Origin: Bacteroides sp. CAG:1076
Lineage (GTDB): Bacteria > Bacteroidota > Bacteroidia > Bacteroidales > Bacteroidaceae
Reading direction: 5' to 3'
NCBI GenBank assembly: GCA_000436795.1
Contig: HF993166.1
Span: forward strand, 1-61,934
Length of the DNA: 61,934 bases
Positions 54,536 to 61,934 of this stretch are shown in pieces (position 1 is the stretch's first letter; every line of letters starts with the position of its first letter). The notes under the pieces were generated by a model that saw only the letters and a program-made list of their open reading frames with translations, did not search any database and was not told where the DNA came from. A program made the translations under genes and the position numbers.

Positions 54536-55909
54536 ATGACAAAAGAAGCTACGGGAGCGGACTTTAAATCCGCAACCGAACTGGAAACCAAAAAACTGTT
54601 TATTGAAACTTACGGTTGTCAGATGAATGTGGCAGACAGCGAAGTCATCGCATCTATCATGCAGATGGCAGGATATGCGCCATGCGAGAGCCTGGACGAA
54701 GCTGATGCTGTATTTATGAACACTTGTTCTATCCGTGACAACGCAGAACAGAAAATCCTGAACCGTCTGGAATTTTTCCACTCGCTGAAGAAAAAACGCA
54801 AGCATCTTATCGTAGGTGTATTGGGGTGTATGGCTGAACGCGTAAAAAACGACCTGATCGAAAACCATCATGTCGATCTGGTAGCGGGACCGGATGCTTA
54901 CCTGACCTTGCCCGACTTGATTGGTGCCGTCGAAGCAGGAGAGAAGGCTATCAACGTAGAACTGTCAACAACAGAGACTTATCGCGATGTCATCCCGTCA
55001 CGAATCTGTGGAAATCACATTTCCGGCTTTGTATCTATCATGCGCGGATGTAACAATTTCTGCCATTACTGTATCGTGCCTTACACTCGCGGACGTGAAC
55101 GAAGCCGTGATGTGGAAAGTATCTTAAACGAAGTGCACGATTTGCAACGCAAGGGTTATAAGGAAGTGACTCTGTTGGGTCAGAATGTAAACTCGTACCG
55201 TTTCGAACGGGAAGGAGAGGTGGTAACATTCCCGATGCTGCTACGTATCGTTGCCGAGGCTGTACCCGAAATGCGTGTACGCTTTACAACTTCACATCCC
55301 AAAGATATGAGCGACGAAACACTGCACGTCATAGCCGATGTACCTAACGTATGCAAGCACATACATTTGCCGGTACAGAGCGGAAGTTCACGTATTCTGA
55401 AACTGATGAACCGTAAATATACACGCGAATGGTATCTGGAAAGGGTAGAGGCAATCCGCCGTATCATACCCGACTGTGGACTGAGTACGGATATTTTCTC
55501 CGGTTTTCATTCTGAAACAGAAGAAGATCATCAGATGAGCCTCTCACTGATGCGTGAATGTGCATACGACTCTGCTTTTATGTTTAAGTACTCTGAGCGT
55601 CCGGGAACTTATGCCTCCAAACATTTGCCCGACGACGTACCCGAAGAAGTCAAGATACGCCGTCTGAATGAAATGATAGAACTACAGAATCAGTTGTCGG
55701 CCGAAAGCAATGCCCGCGATGTAGGCAAAACCTTCGAAGTACTGGTAGAAGGGGTGTCCAAGCGTTCGAAAGAACAATTGTTCGGACGAACTGAACAAAA
55801 TAAGGTAGTGGTATTCGACCGGGGTACACACCGCATCGGCGATTTTGTACGCGTACGTATCACCGAATCGAGTTCTGCGACACTGAAAGGTATCGAAGTT
55901 ACTGAATAA
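54536..55909 (+). CDS. miaB: tRNA-2-methylthio-N6-dimethylallyladenosine synthase MiaB
   Basis: Radical SAM methylthiotransferase that adds the methylthio group to i6A37 of tRNAs reading UNN codons. The N-terminal domain binds a second cluster through three cysteines (TYGCQMN, NTCSIR, LGCMAER). The radical SAM cluster motif is Cys172-x3-Cys176-x2-Cys179 (CNNFCHYC), and a C-terminal TRAM domain follows. At 457 aa it is complete. It has its own promoter, and a DsbD-like gene starts 48 nt downstream. Confidence 0.96.
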   Translation: MTKEATGADFKSATELETKKLFIETYGCQMNVADSEVIASIMQMAGYAPCESLDEADAVFMNTCSIRDNAEQKILNRLEFFHSLKKKRKHLIVGVLGCMAERVKNDLIENHHVDLVAGPDAYLTLPDLIGAVEAGEKAINVELSTTETYRDVIPSRICGNHISGFVSIMRGCNNFCHYCIVPYTRGRERSRDVESILNEVHDLQRKGYKEVTLLGQNVNSYRFEREGEVVTFPMLLRIVAEAVPEMRVRFTTSHPKDMSDETLHVIADVPNVCKHIHLPVQSGSSRILKLMNRKYTREWYLERVEAIRRIIPDCGLSTDIFSGFHSETEEDHQMSLSLMRECAYDSAFMFKYSERPGTYASKHLPDDVPEEVKIRRLNEMIELQNQLSAESNARDVGKTFEVLVEGVSKRSKEQLFGRTEQNKVVVFDRGTHRIGDFVRVRITESSSATLKGIEVTE

Positions 55910-55957
55910 CAAAAACAAATTTCATATTTTACAATCAAAAAAAATCGAAAAGAAACG

Positions 55958-57964
55958 ATGAAAAGAAGAATCACGCTCAGTTGGCTGCTCATGGCGTTAA
56001 TCTGTTTGCCCATGTTCGCCCAGATGCAAGATCCGGTACGATTCAAGACCGAATGGAAAAATCTTTCGGCCAATGAAGCAGAAATTATTTTTACTGGTAC
56101 AATGGACCAGGGCTGGCATGTTTATTCTACCGACCTGCAAGAAGGCGGTCCGACTTCCGCAACTTTCAACATCGACAAGATAGAAGGTGCTGAATTAGTT
56201 GGTAAACTTACTCCGGTAGGAAAAGAAATCAAACAAATGGACCCTATCTTCGATATGGAAGTGAAATTCTTCGAAGGTACAGCTAAGTTCTCGCAGAAGG
56301 TCAAACTGACTGGAGGTAATTATCTGGTGACCGGTTATCTGGAATATGGCGCATGCAACGACCAAAACTGCTTGCCGCCTACCAGCGTAGATTTTTCATA
56401 TAAAGGAACTGCTGCCGGAGCCACTTCGACAACATCTGCCGATGCAAAAGCAGCGGAAGAGACTGCAACCGCCCAGCCAGTCGAGACAGTTGATTCTGCC
56501 ACAGTAGCTGCTCCGCAAACTTTGCAGGAGGCTACAGATTACTGGAAACCGGTTATCAAAGAACTTTCCAGCTATGGAAGTAATGAAGAGCAGGAATCAC
56601 ATTCCTGGATTTACATTTTCTTTACCGGATTGGTAGGAGGTCTTCTCGCCTTGTTTACTCCTTGTGTATGGCCTATTATTCCGATGACTGTCAGCTTCTT
56701 CCTGAAACGTACAAAGGATAAGAAAAAAGGTATTCGCGATGCATGGACTTATGGTGCCTCTATCGTAGTTATCTACGTAGCACTGGGACTTGCCATTACA
56801 TTGATTTTTGGAGCGAGCGCACTTAATGCATTGTCTACCAATGCCATCTTCAACATCTTGTTCTTCCTGATGCTGGTTGTTTTCGCTGCTTCTTTCTTCG
56901 GAGCATTCGAAATTACCTTACCGTCTAAGTGGAGCAATGCCGTCGACAGCAAGGCAGAAGCAACAACAGGTTTGCTTAGCATCTTCCTTATGGCATTTAC
57001 CTTGTCGTTGGTATCTTTCTCTTGTACTGGTCCTATCATCGGCTTCTTGTTGGTAGAAGTTTCTACTACAGGTAGCGTAGTTGCTCCGGCTATCGGTATG
57101 TTGGGCTTCGCTATCGCACTGGCTTTACCGTTCACCCTCTTTGCAATGTTCCCGTCATGGCTGAAGTCTATGCCTAAATCTGGAGGCTGGATGAACGTCA
57201 TCAAAGTAGTACTGGGATTCCTGGAACTGGCATTCGCTTTGAAATTCTTGTCGGTTGCCGACCTGGCATACGGTTGGAGATTGCTCGACCGTGAAACGTT
57301 CCTGGCACTCTGGATTGTAATCTTTGCTTTATTAGGTATGTATCTGCTGGGCAAAATCAAGTTCCCGCACGATGATGATAACAATAAAGTAGGGGTGGGA
57401 CGTTTCTTCCTGGCACTGATCTCACTGGCTTTTGCCGTATATATGATTCCAGGACTTTGGGGAGCACCTTTGAAAGCTGTCAGTGCTTTCGCACCTCCTA
57501 TGCAGACTCAGGACCTCAATTTATATAAGAACGAAGTACATGCTAAATTCACCGACTTTGATGCGGGTATGGAATATGCTCGTCAGAACAATAAACCAGT
57601 CATGATCGACTTTACCGGATATGGTTGCGTAAATTGCCGTAAGATGGAACTTGCCGTATGGACCGATCCGAAAGTAAGTCAGTTGCTGAACGACGATTAT
57701 GTACTTATTACATTGTACGTCGACGAAAAGACCAAACTTCCGGAACCGATAAAGGTTACAGAAAATGGAACAGAACGCACCTTGCGCACGATAGGAGACA
57801 AATGGAGCTATCTACAACGCTCTAAATTTGGAGCCAATGCACAGCCGTTCTACGTATTGCTCGACAACGAAGGTATGCCTCTGAACAAGTCATATTCGTA
57901 CGATGAAGACATCGCCAAGTACGTAGACTTCCTCCAGACTGGTCTGAAAAACTACAAGAAATAA
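55958..57964 (+). CDS. DsbD-like thiol:disulfide interchange protein with C-terminal thioredoxin domain
   Basis: A 668-aa membrane protein that carries electrons from cytoplasmic thioredoxin to the periplasm. In order: signal peptide (about 1-21); periplasmic N-terminal DsbD-alpha-like domain with the pair Cys133/Cys138 (CNDQNC); a transmembrane core of about eight helices with the redox cysteines Cys236 (FTPCVWP) and Cys356 (FSCTGP); and a C-terminal thioredoxin-fold domain with Cys557-Val-Asn-Cys560. All three cysteine pairs are intact. Its partners in this organism are unknown. It is followed by a strong terminator. Confidence 0.92.
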   Translation: MKRRITLSWLLMALICLPMFAQMQDPVRFKTEWKNLSANEAEIIFTGTMDQGWHVYSTDLQEGGPTSATFNIDKIEGAELVGKLTPVGKEIKQMDPIFDMEVKFFEGTAKFSQKVKLTGGNYLVTGYLEYGACNDQNCLPPTSVDFSYKGTAAGATSTTSADAKAAEETATAQPVETVDSATVAAPQTLQEATDYWKPVIKELSSYGSNEEQESHSWIYIFFTGLVGGLLALFTPCVWPIIPMTVSFFLKRTKDKKKGIRDAWTYGASIVVIYVALGLAITLIFGASALNALSTNAIFNILFFLMLVVFAASFFGAFEITLPSKWSNAVDSKAEATTGLLSIFLMAFTLSLVSFSCTGPIIGFLLVEVSTTGSVVAPAIGMLGFAIALALPFTLFAMFPSWLKSMPKSGGWMNVIKVVLGFLELAFALKFLSVADLAYGWRLLDRETFLALWIVIFALLGMYLLGKIKFPHDDDNNKVGVGRFFLALISLAFAVYMIPGLWGAPLKAVSAFAPPMQTQDLNLYKNEVHAKFTDFDAGMEYARQNNKPVMIDFTGYGCVNCRKMELAVWTDPKVSQLLNDDYVLITLYVDEKTKLPEPIKVTENGTERTLRTIGDKWSYLQRSKFGANAQPFYVLLDNEGMPLNKSYSYDEDIAKYVDFLQTGLKNYKK

Positions 57965-57988
57965 TATTCTTCGATAGAATACAAATTG

Positions 57989-58035
57989 AAAAAGCTTCCG
58001 GAAACTAATAAATAAAAGTATCCGGGAGCTTTTTT
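57989..58035 (+). terminator. Terminator of the DsbD-like gene
   Basis: Arms 57989-58002 and 58021-58034 pair with one G-U, and the stem runs into TTTTTAATTT. It begins 24 nt past the stop codon. Confidence 0.85.
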
Positions 58036-58176
58036 AATTTCCAACTTATAATTCCACAAATAAAAAGTTACAGATAAAGTAAATCAGATGCTTACTTTAT
58101 ATACTCTTAAAGAACCTTAACAAAAGAGTCTTTATACCCGATTTATTTGTTATTTTGCAGCAAATTAGGGAATAAA

Positions 58177-59073
58177 GTGAATATACTCAATATAGATACA
58201 TGTCCCCTCTGCGAAAAAAAGCATTTCGAAGAGGTGCTGACTTGCACAGATCATTATGCGACCGGTGAAAAATTTACTATTTACCGCTGTATGGCGTGTG
58301 GCTTTCTGTTTACACAGCATGTACCCGATGAAAGTGTAATAGGCCGGTATTACGAGTCGCCGGATTACATTTCACATACGGATACGCGTAAGGGACTGGC
58401 AAACCGCCTATACCATTATGTACGCGGATATATGCTGGGAAGAAAAGCGGCACTGATAGAACGGATTTGTGGAACTCGAAACGGTGAACTGCTCGACATC
58501 GGTACGGGTACTGGATATTTCAGCCGGTATATGCAAAAACGAGGCTGGAAAGTTTCGGCTATCGAGAAAAGCCCGCAGGCACGGGCATTTGCACGGGAAC
58601 ACTTCGGACTGGAAGTAGGTGCTCCTGAGGTATTGGCTACTTATGGAAAGGCTGCTTTCGATGTGGTCACGTTGTGGCACGTCATGGAACACCTGCAAGA
58701 TATTAACGGTACATGGCAACGACTCTCTGAAATACTGAAGGAAAAGGGAGTACTGGTAGTTGCAGTGCCTAATCCTTGTTCGTTCGATGCCCAACATTAC
58801 AAAGAGGTATGGGCAGCATATGATGTACCACGTCATTTGTGGCATTTTACACCATCGGCTATGCAACAATTCGGGGCAAAGTTTGGATTTATCTTAACCG
58901 AACGGCATCCGATGCCATTTGATGCGTTTTATGTTTCAATGCTTTCGGAAAAATATCGGGGAAGCCATATGTCTTTCTTGAAAGGGATGGTTACGGGAAC
59001 AGAAGCGTGGTTTGCTTCGCTGGTAAAAAAGGAACGAAGCAGTTCCATGATTTATGTATTCAGAAAAAAATAA
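58177..59073 (+). CDS. Class I SAM-dependent methyltransferase with N-terminal Cys motif
   Basis: A 298-aa methyltransferase. The N-terminus has two cysteine pairs, CPLC and CMAC, about 30 residues apart, likely a zinc ribbon. The Rossmann domain follows with the SAM motif LLDIGTGTGYFSRYM. The C-terminal half carries YDVPRHLWHFTP, found in methyltransferases of surface-sugar or lipid modification; the substrate is unknown. The start is taken as GTG 58177 because a -7-like box (TTATTTTG, 58152-58159) lies just upstream and the resulting protein begins VNILNIDTCPLC. A TTG at 58147 is the only other option. ftsX begins 4 nt after the stop codon. Confidence 0.8.
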   Translation: MNILNIDTCPLCEKKHFEEVLTCTDHYATGEKFTIYRCMACGFLFTQHVPDESVIGRYYESPDYISHTDTRKGLANRLYHYVRGYMLGRKAALIERICGTRNGELLDIGTGTGYFSRYMQKRGWKVSAIEKSPQARAFAREHFGLEVGAPEVLATYGKAAFDVVTLWHVMEHLQDINGTWQRLSEILKEKGVLVVAVPNPCSFDAQHYKEVWAAYDVPRHLWHFTPSAMQQFGAKFGFILTERHPMPFDAFYVSMLSEKYRGSHMSFLKGMVTGTEAWFASLVKKERSSSMIYVFRKK

Positions 59074-59077
59074 GGTT

Positions 59078-59947
59078 ATGAGCAGAAAATCAGGGTCTTT
59101 CTTTGATATGCAGTTTATAACGTCGAGCATCAGTACGATGCTGGTGCTGCTCCTGCTGGGGATAGTGGTCTTCTTTGTAATGGCTGCCAACAATCTTTCT
59201 GTATATGTCCGCGAAAATATTGCGTTCTCGGTATTGGTGAGTGACGATATGAAGGAGCCGGATATCTTGCATTTCCAAAAGCAACTGAACAAGGAACCTT
59301 ATGTGAAACAGACTACTTATATTTCGAAAGCTCAGGCTTTGAAAGAGCAGACGGAGGCTATGGGGACGGATCCCGCGGAGTTCTTAGGACATAATCCGTT
59401 TACGGCTTCTATCGAAATCAAATTGAATGCTGATTATGCTAATTCGGACAGTATCGCATGGATAAAGGATGAGATTCAATCGAATAAGCAGGTTATAGAA
59501 ATCAATTACCCGCAAGACTTGCTGGATGCTGTAAACAGCAATATCCGGAAAATCAGTATCGTACTGCTGGGACTGGCTGCACTGCTGACTTTGATCTCGT
59601 TTGCATTGATTAATAATACAATCCGACTGGCAGTTTACTCCAAACGGTTTATCATTCATACCATGAAGCTGGTGGGGGCAAGCTGGTCGTTTATCCGACG
59701 GCCGTTCTTAATTCGGAATGTATGGATCGGAATACTGGCTGCAACAATGGCGGATGCAATTCTGATAGGACTGGCTTACATGCTGGTAAAATATGAACCG
59801 GATTTACTCGCTGTTGTTACTCCTGAGGTGATAATTACGGTTATGGGATCGGTGTTCGTTTTCGGAGTGATAATTACTTCTGCATGTGCACTTATCTCAA
59901 TCAACAAGTATCTCCGAATGAAGGTGAGCGAGTTATACTATATATAA
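59078..59947 (+). CDS. ftsX: Cell division protein FtsX
   Basis: Membrane partner of the FtsE ATPase; the complex activates septal peptidoglycan hydrolases. The 289-aa protein has the FtsX layout: one transmembrane segment after a short basic N-terminus (about 15-37), a periplasmic loop with NIAFSVLVSDDM (about 40-155), then three more helices (about 165-185, 215-240, 255-275) in the permease domain with TMKLVGASWSFIRRPFLIRN. The ATG at 59078 is used because it follows the methyltransferase stop codon by 4 nt; an earlier in-frame ATG (59054) would overlap that gene. ftsE is not in the window. Confidence 0.9.
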   Translation: MSRKSGSFFDMQFITSSISTMLVLLLLGIVVFFVMAANNLSVYVRENIAFSVLVSDDMKEPDILHFQKQLNKEPYVKQTTYISKAQALKEQTEAMGTDPAEFLGHNPFTASIEIKLNADYANSDSIAWIKDEIQSNKQVIEINYPQDLLDAVNSNIRKISIVLLGLAALLTLISFALINNTIRLAVYSKRFIIHTMKLVGASWSFIRRPFLIRNVWIGILAATMADAILIGLAYMLVKYEPDLLAVVTPEVIITVMGSVFVFGVIITSACALISINKYLRMKVSELYYI

Positions 59948-59986
59948 AAAGAAATAGATACTAACTAATCAATATTTCATAGTAAC

Positions 59987-60241
59987 ATGGACAAAAAGAA
60001 TTTTGCCTTTGATAAGACGAACTTCATCCTGCTGGCAGCAGGTATGGTGGTGATTATCATCGGTTTCCTGCTGATGTCGGGCCCTGGCTCGACAGAAACA
60101 ACATTTGAGCCTGATATTTTCAGTGTACGACGTATCAAAGTGGCTCCGGTGGTTTGCTTCCTGGGATTTATTTTTATGATTTATGGTATACTGCGAAAAC
60201 CAAAGAGTACGCAGGATAATGATAATAATGTAGCGGAATGA
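59987..60241 (+). CDS. DUF3098 family small membrane protein
   Basis: An 84-aa protein with two transmembrane helices (about residues 12-31 and 51-68) joined by a loop containing [15 protein letters not shown], the hallmark of DUF3098. It lies between ftsX and uppP, as in many Bacteroidota, and its stop codon overlaps the uppP start (ATGA). The function is unknown; the conserved position suggests a link to division or envelope synthesis. Confidence 0.88.
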   Translation: MDKKNFAFDKTNFILLAAGMVVIIIGFLLMSGPGSTETTFEPDIFSVRRIKVAPVVCFLGFIFMIYGILRKPKSTQDNDNNVAE

Positions 60242-61035
60242 GCTGGATAGAAGCATTAATTTTGGGAGTTCTACAGGGACTGACGGAATACTTACCTGTG
60301 AGTAGTAGTGGACATCTGGCTATCGGATCGGCACTGTTCGGTATTGAAGGAGAGGAAAATCTGACATTTACAATCGTAGTGCATGTGGCTACGGTGTTGA
60401 GTACGTTGGTTATTTTATGGAAAGAAATCGACTGGATATTCCGCGGATTGTTTAAATGGCAGTTGAATGAGGAAACGAAATATGTACTGAACATCATTAT
60501 TTCAATGATTCCTATAGGTATTGTTGGGGTGTTCTTTAAGGATTATGTAGAGGATATTTTCGGCTCAGGACTGCTGATTGTAGGCTGCATGCTCTTGCTG
60601 ACAGCTGTACTGCTGGCTTTCTCGTATTACGCAAAACCAAGACAGAAGGAACGCATCAGTATGAAGGATGCGTTTATCATCGGACTGGCTCAGGCTTGTG
60701 CTGTAATGCCTGGATTGTCGCGCTCGGGTAGTACGATTGCTACAGGACTGATTTTAGGAAATAAGAAAGAAACGCTGGCACAATTCTCGTTTTTAATGGT
60801 GATACCACCTATTTTGGGAGAAGCGTTGCTGGATGGAATGAAGATTATGAAGGATGCTTCGGTCGCTACTGCCAGCATCAGCACAACCTCGCTGGTTGTG
60901 GGCTTTCTGGCGGCTTTCATTTCTGGATGCGTCGCTTGTAAATGGATGATTAATATTGTGAAGAAAGGTAAGCTGATCTGGTTTGGCGTATATTGTGCCA
61001 TCGTGGGTATTATAACCATCATTGCCAGCTTGTAA
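60238..61035 (+). CDS. uppP: Undecaprenyl-diphosphate phosphatase
   Basis: Membrane enzyme recycling the lipid carrier undecaprenyl diphosphate to the monophosphate for peptidoglycan and other envelope polymers (BacA family). Both catalytic motifs are intact: [14 protein letters not shown] (Glu17, His26) and [10 protein letters not shown] (Arg162). About eight hydrophobic segments in 265 aa. It is translationally coupled to the DUF3098 gene and followed by truB after 16 nt. Confidence 0.95.
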   Translation: MSWIEALILGVLQGLTEYLPVSSSGHLAIGSALFGIEGEENLTFTIVVHVATVLSTLVILWKEIDWIFRGLFKWQLNEETKYVLNIIISMIPIGIVGVFFKDYVEDIFGSGLLIVGCMLLLTAVLLAFSYYAKPRQKERISMKDAFIIGLAQACAVMPGLSRSGSTIATGLILGNKKETLAQFSFLMVIPPILGEALLDGMKIMKDASVATASISTTSLVVGFLAAFISGCVACKWMINIVKKGKLIWFGVYCAIVGIITIIASL

Positions 61036-61051
61036 CGATAAAAACAAACGG

Positions 61052-61756
61052 ATGAACTTTAAAGAAGGAGAAGTGTTATACTTTGACAAGCCGCTACGAT
61101 GGACATCGTTCGCGCTTGTGAATAAGGTGAGATACCATATCAGCCGTAAACTAGGAGTAAAAAAGATTAAGGTGGGACATGCGGGAACACTTGACCCTTT
61201 GGCAACCGGAGTAATGATTGTCTGTACGGGAAAGGCCACCAAACGAATCGAGGAGTTCCAGTATCATACGAAGGAGTATATTGCAACACTGAAGTTAGGG
61301 GCGACAACACCGTCGTACGACCTGGAAAAAGAGATTGACGCAACTTATCCTACGGAGCATATCACTCGACAGTTGGTGGAAGACACGCTGAAAAATTTCG
61401 TAGGGACAATCGAACAGATACCACCAGCTTTCTCGGCTTGTAAGGTGGACGGAAAAAGAGCTTACGACCTTGCCCGAAAAGGGAATGAGGTGGAACTTAA
61501 GCCTAAAACATTAGTGATCGACGAAATTGAGCTGCTGGAATGTGACTTGCCGGTAATAAAAATACGGGTGGTATGCAGCAAGGGAACATATATCCGTGCT
61601 CTGGCACGCGACATCGGTGAAGCACTGGGAAGCGGAGCACATCTGATCGGTCTGATACGAACCCGGGTAGGAGAGGTTAAACTGGAAGACTGTATGCAGG
61701 TAGAGAACTTTGAAACATGGCTCGACCAACAAGATATAGAAATTACAAACGATTAA
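61052..61756 (+). CDS. truB: tRNA pseudouridine(55) synthase TruB
   Basis: Makes pseudouridine 55 in the T-loop of tRNAs. The 234-aa protein carries the catalytic aspartate, Asp48, in [12 protein letters not shown], and later [13 protein letters not shown]. The ATG at 61052 gives [20 protein letters not shown], the usual N-terminus; the upstream in-frame start at 61022 would overlap uppP. Both uppP and queA neighbours are typical of the group. Confidence 0.95.
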   Translation: MNFKEGEVLYFDKPLRWTSFALVNKVRYHISRKLGVKKIKVGHAGTLDPLATGVMIVCTGKATKRIEEFQYHTKEYIATLKLGATTPSYDLEKEIDATYPTEHITRQLVEDTLKNFVGTIEQIPPAFSACKVDGKRAYDLARKGNEVELKPKTLVIDEIELLECDLPVIKIRVVCSKGTYIRALARDIGEALGSGAHLIGLIRTRVGEVKLEDCMQVENFETWLDQQDIEITND

Positions 61757-61772
61757 GGAAAGGATAATTAAG

Positions 61773-61934
61773 ATGAAACTGTCACAATTTAAATTTAAAT
61801 TGCCGGAAGAGAAAATTGCATTACATCCTGCAAAGTACAGAGATGAGTCGCGACTGATGGTGGTTCACAAGGCTACCGGACAGATAGAACATGTGATATT
61901 CAAGGATATCTTGAATTATTTTGATGACAAGGAC
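61773..61934 (+). CDS. queA: S-adenosylmethionine:tRNA ribosyltransferase-isomerase, N-terminal part
   Basis: The first 54 codons of queA, cut by the right edge of the window. The protein begins [20 protein letters not shown] and continues RDESRLMVV, the conserved QueA N-terminus. The enzyme makes epoxyqueuosine from preQ1-modified tRNA. It starts 16 nt after truB and closes the ftsX-DUF3098-uppP-truB-queA run. Confidence 0.9.
   Translation, partial: MKLSQFKFKLPEEKIALHPAKYRDESRLMVVHKATGQIEHVIFKDILNYFDDKD

Noticed and set aside
1..61934. tRNA or rRNA genes, prophage, transposase or integrase genes
   Set aside because: The gene-free gaps were read for T-loop-like GTTCGA motifs and cloverleaf arms, and all large frames for recombinase motifs; none was found.

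Overview
The window looks like chromosome from a member of the Bacteroidota, most likely a gut Bacteroidales of the Bacteroides/Phocaeicola type. The reasons are two SusC/SusD outer-membrane pairs, many SpII lipoproteins, lineage-typical families (DUF3810, DUF3098, DUF1735, DUF3836-like, BACON, M64), genes without Shine-Dalgarno sequences, and repeated TAnnTTTG -7 promoter boxes 10-45 nt ahead of genes. By eye the DNA is AT-rich (about 40% G+C, not computed). The species cannot be named from this alone. No tRNA, rRNA, insertion sequence, prophage or CRISPR array was seen.

Layout. 282-5601: a leftward operon (acetyltransferase-like protein, parE, coaD, S41 protease) ending in a terminator. 5776-10598: an orphan SusC/SusD pair with its own terminator. 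10866-20617: mostly rightward housekeeping genes: DUF3810 (leftward), SpmAB-like fusion, ybeY, mnmG, a perfect parS centromere site, apt, uvrC, dtd, a MazG-like pyrophosphohydrolase, and a deoC with an extraordinary His/Cys-rich N-terminus. 20634-25561: a leftward two-gene surface module, a seven-repeat BACON lipoprotein followed by a lipoprotein that joins fimbrillin-like, leucine-rich-repeat, thioredoxin-like and M64 peptidase regions. 26071-30446: polyprenyl synthase and polA (divergent), then a small secreted protein. 30797-39114: a polysaccharide utilization locus (SusC, SusD, GH18 endoglycosidase, two surface glycan-binding lipoproteins). 39222-42753: ychF, panE-like plus CAT-like pair, rdgB. 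42831-47827: GH20 hexosaminidase and GH2 beta-mannosidase, leftward. 47981-54452: YitT-like protein, leuS, succinate CoA-transferase-like gene and a small membrane protein, all leftward. 54496-61934: miaB, a DsbD-like reductase, a methyltransferase, ftsX, DUF3098, uppP, truB and the start of queA.

How genes fit together. The GH18 PUL, the GH20 and the beta-mannosidase together could take apart the core of N-glycans: the GH18 cuts between the two core GlcNAc residues, the mannosidase can remove Man-beta-1,4-GlcNAc, and the hexosaminidase removes terminal GlcNAc. This is inferred from family membership. The BACON/M64 pair looks like a cell-surface adhesion-plus-protease unit. tRNA and translation functions are spread over the window (ybeY, mnmG, dtd, leuS, miaB, truB, queA).

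The observations most worth follow-up are the metal-binding-like extension on DeoC, the exact 16-bp parS at 15810-15825, a tandem TTGTACAA element occurring at two distant intergenic sites with identical 21-bp phasing, and the multidomain M64 lipoprotein. I did not find a convincing new defence or mobile system here.
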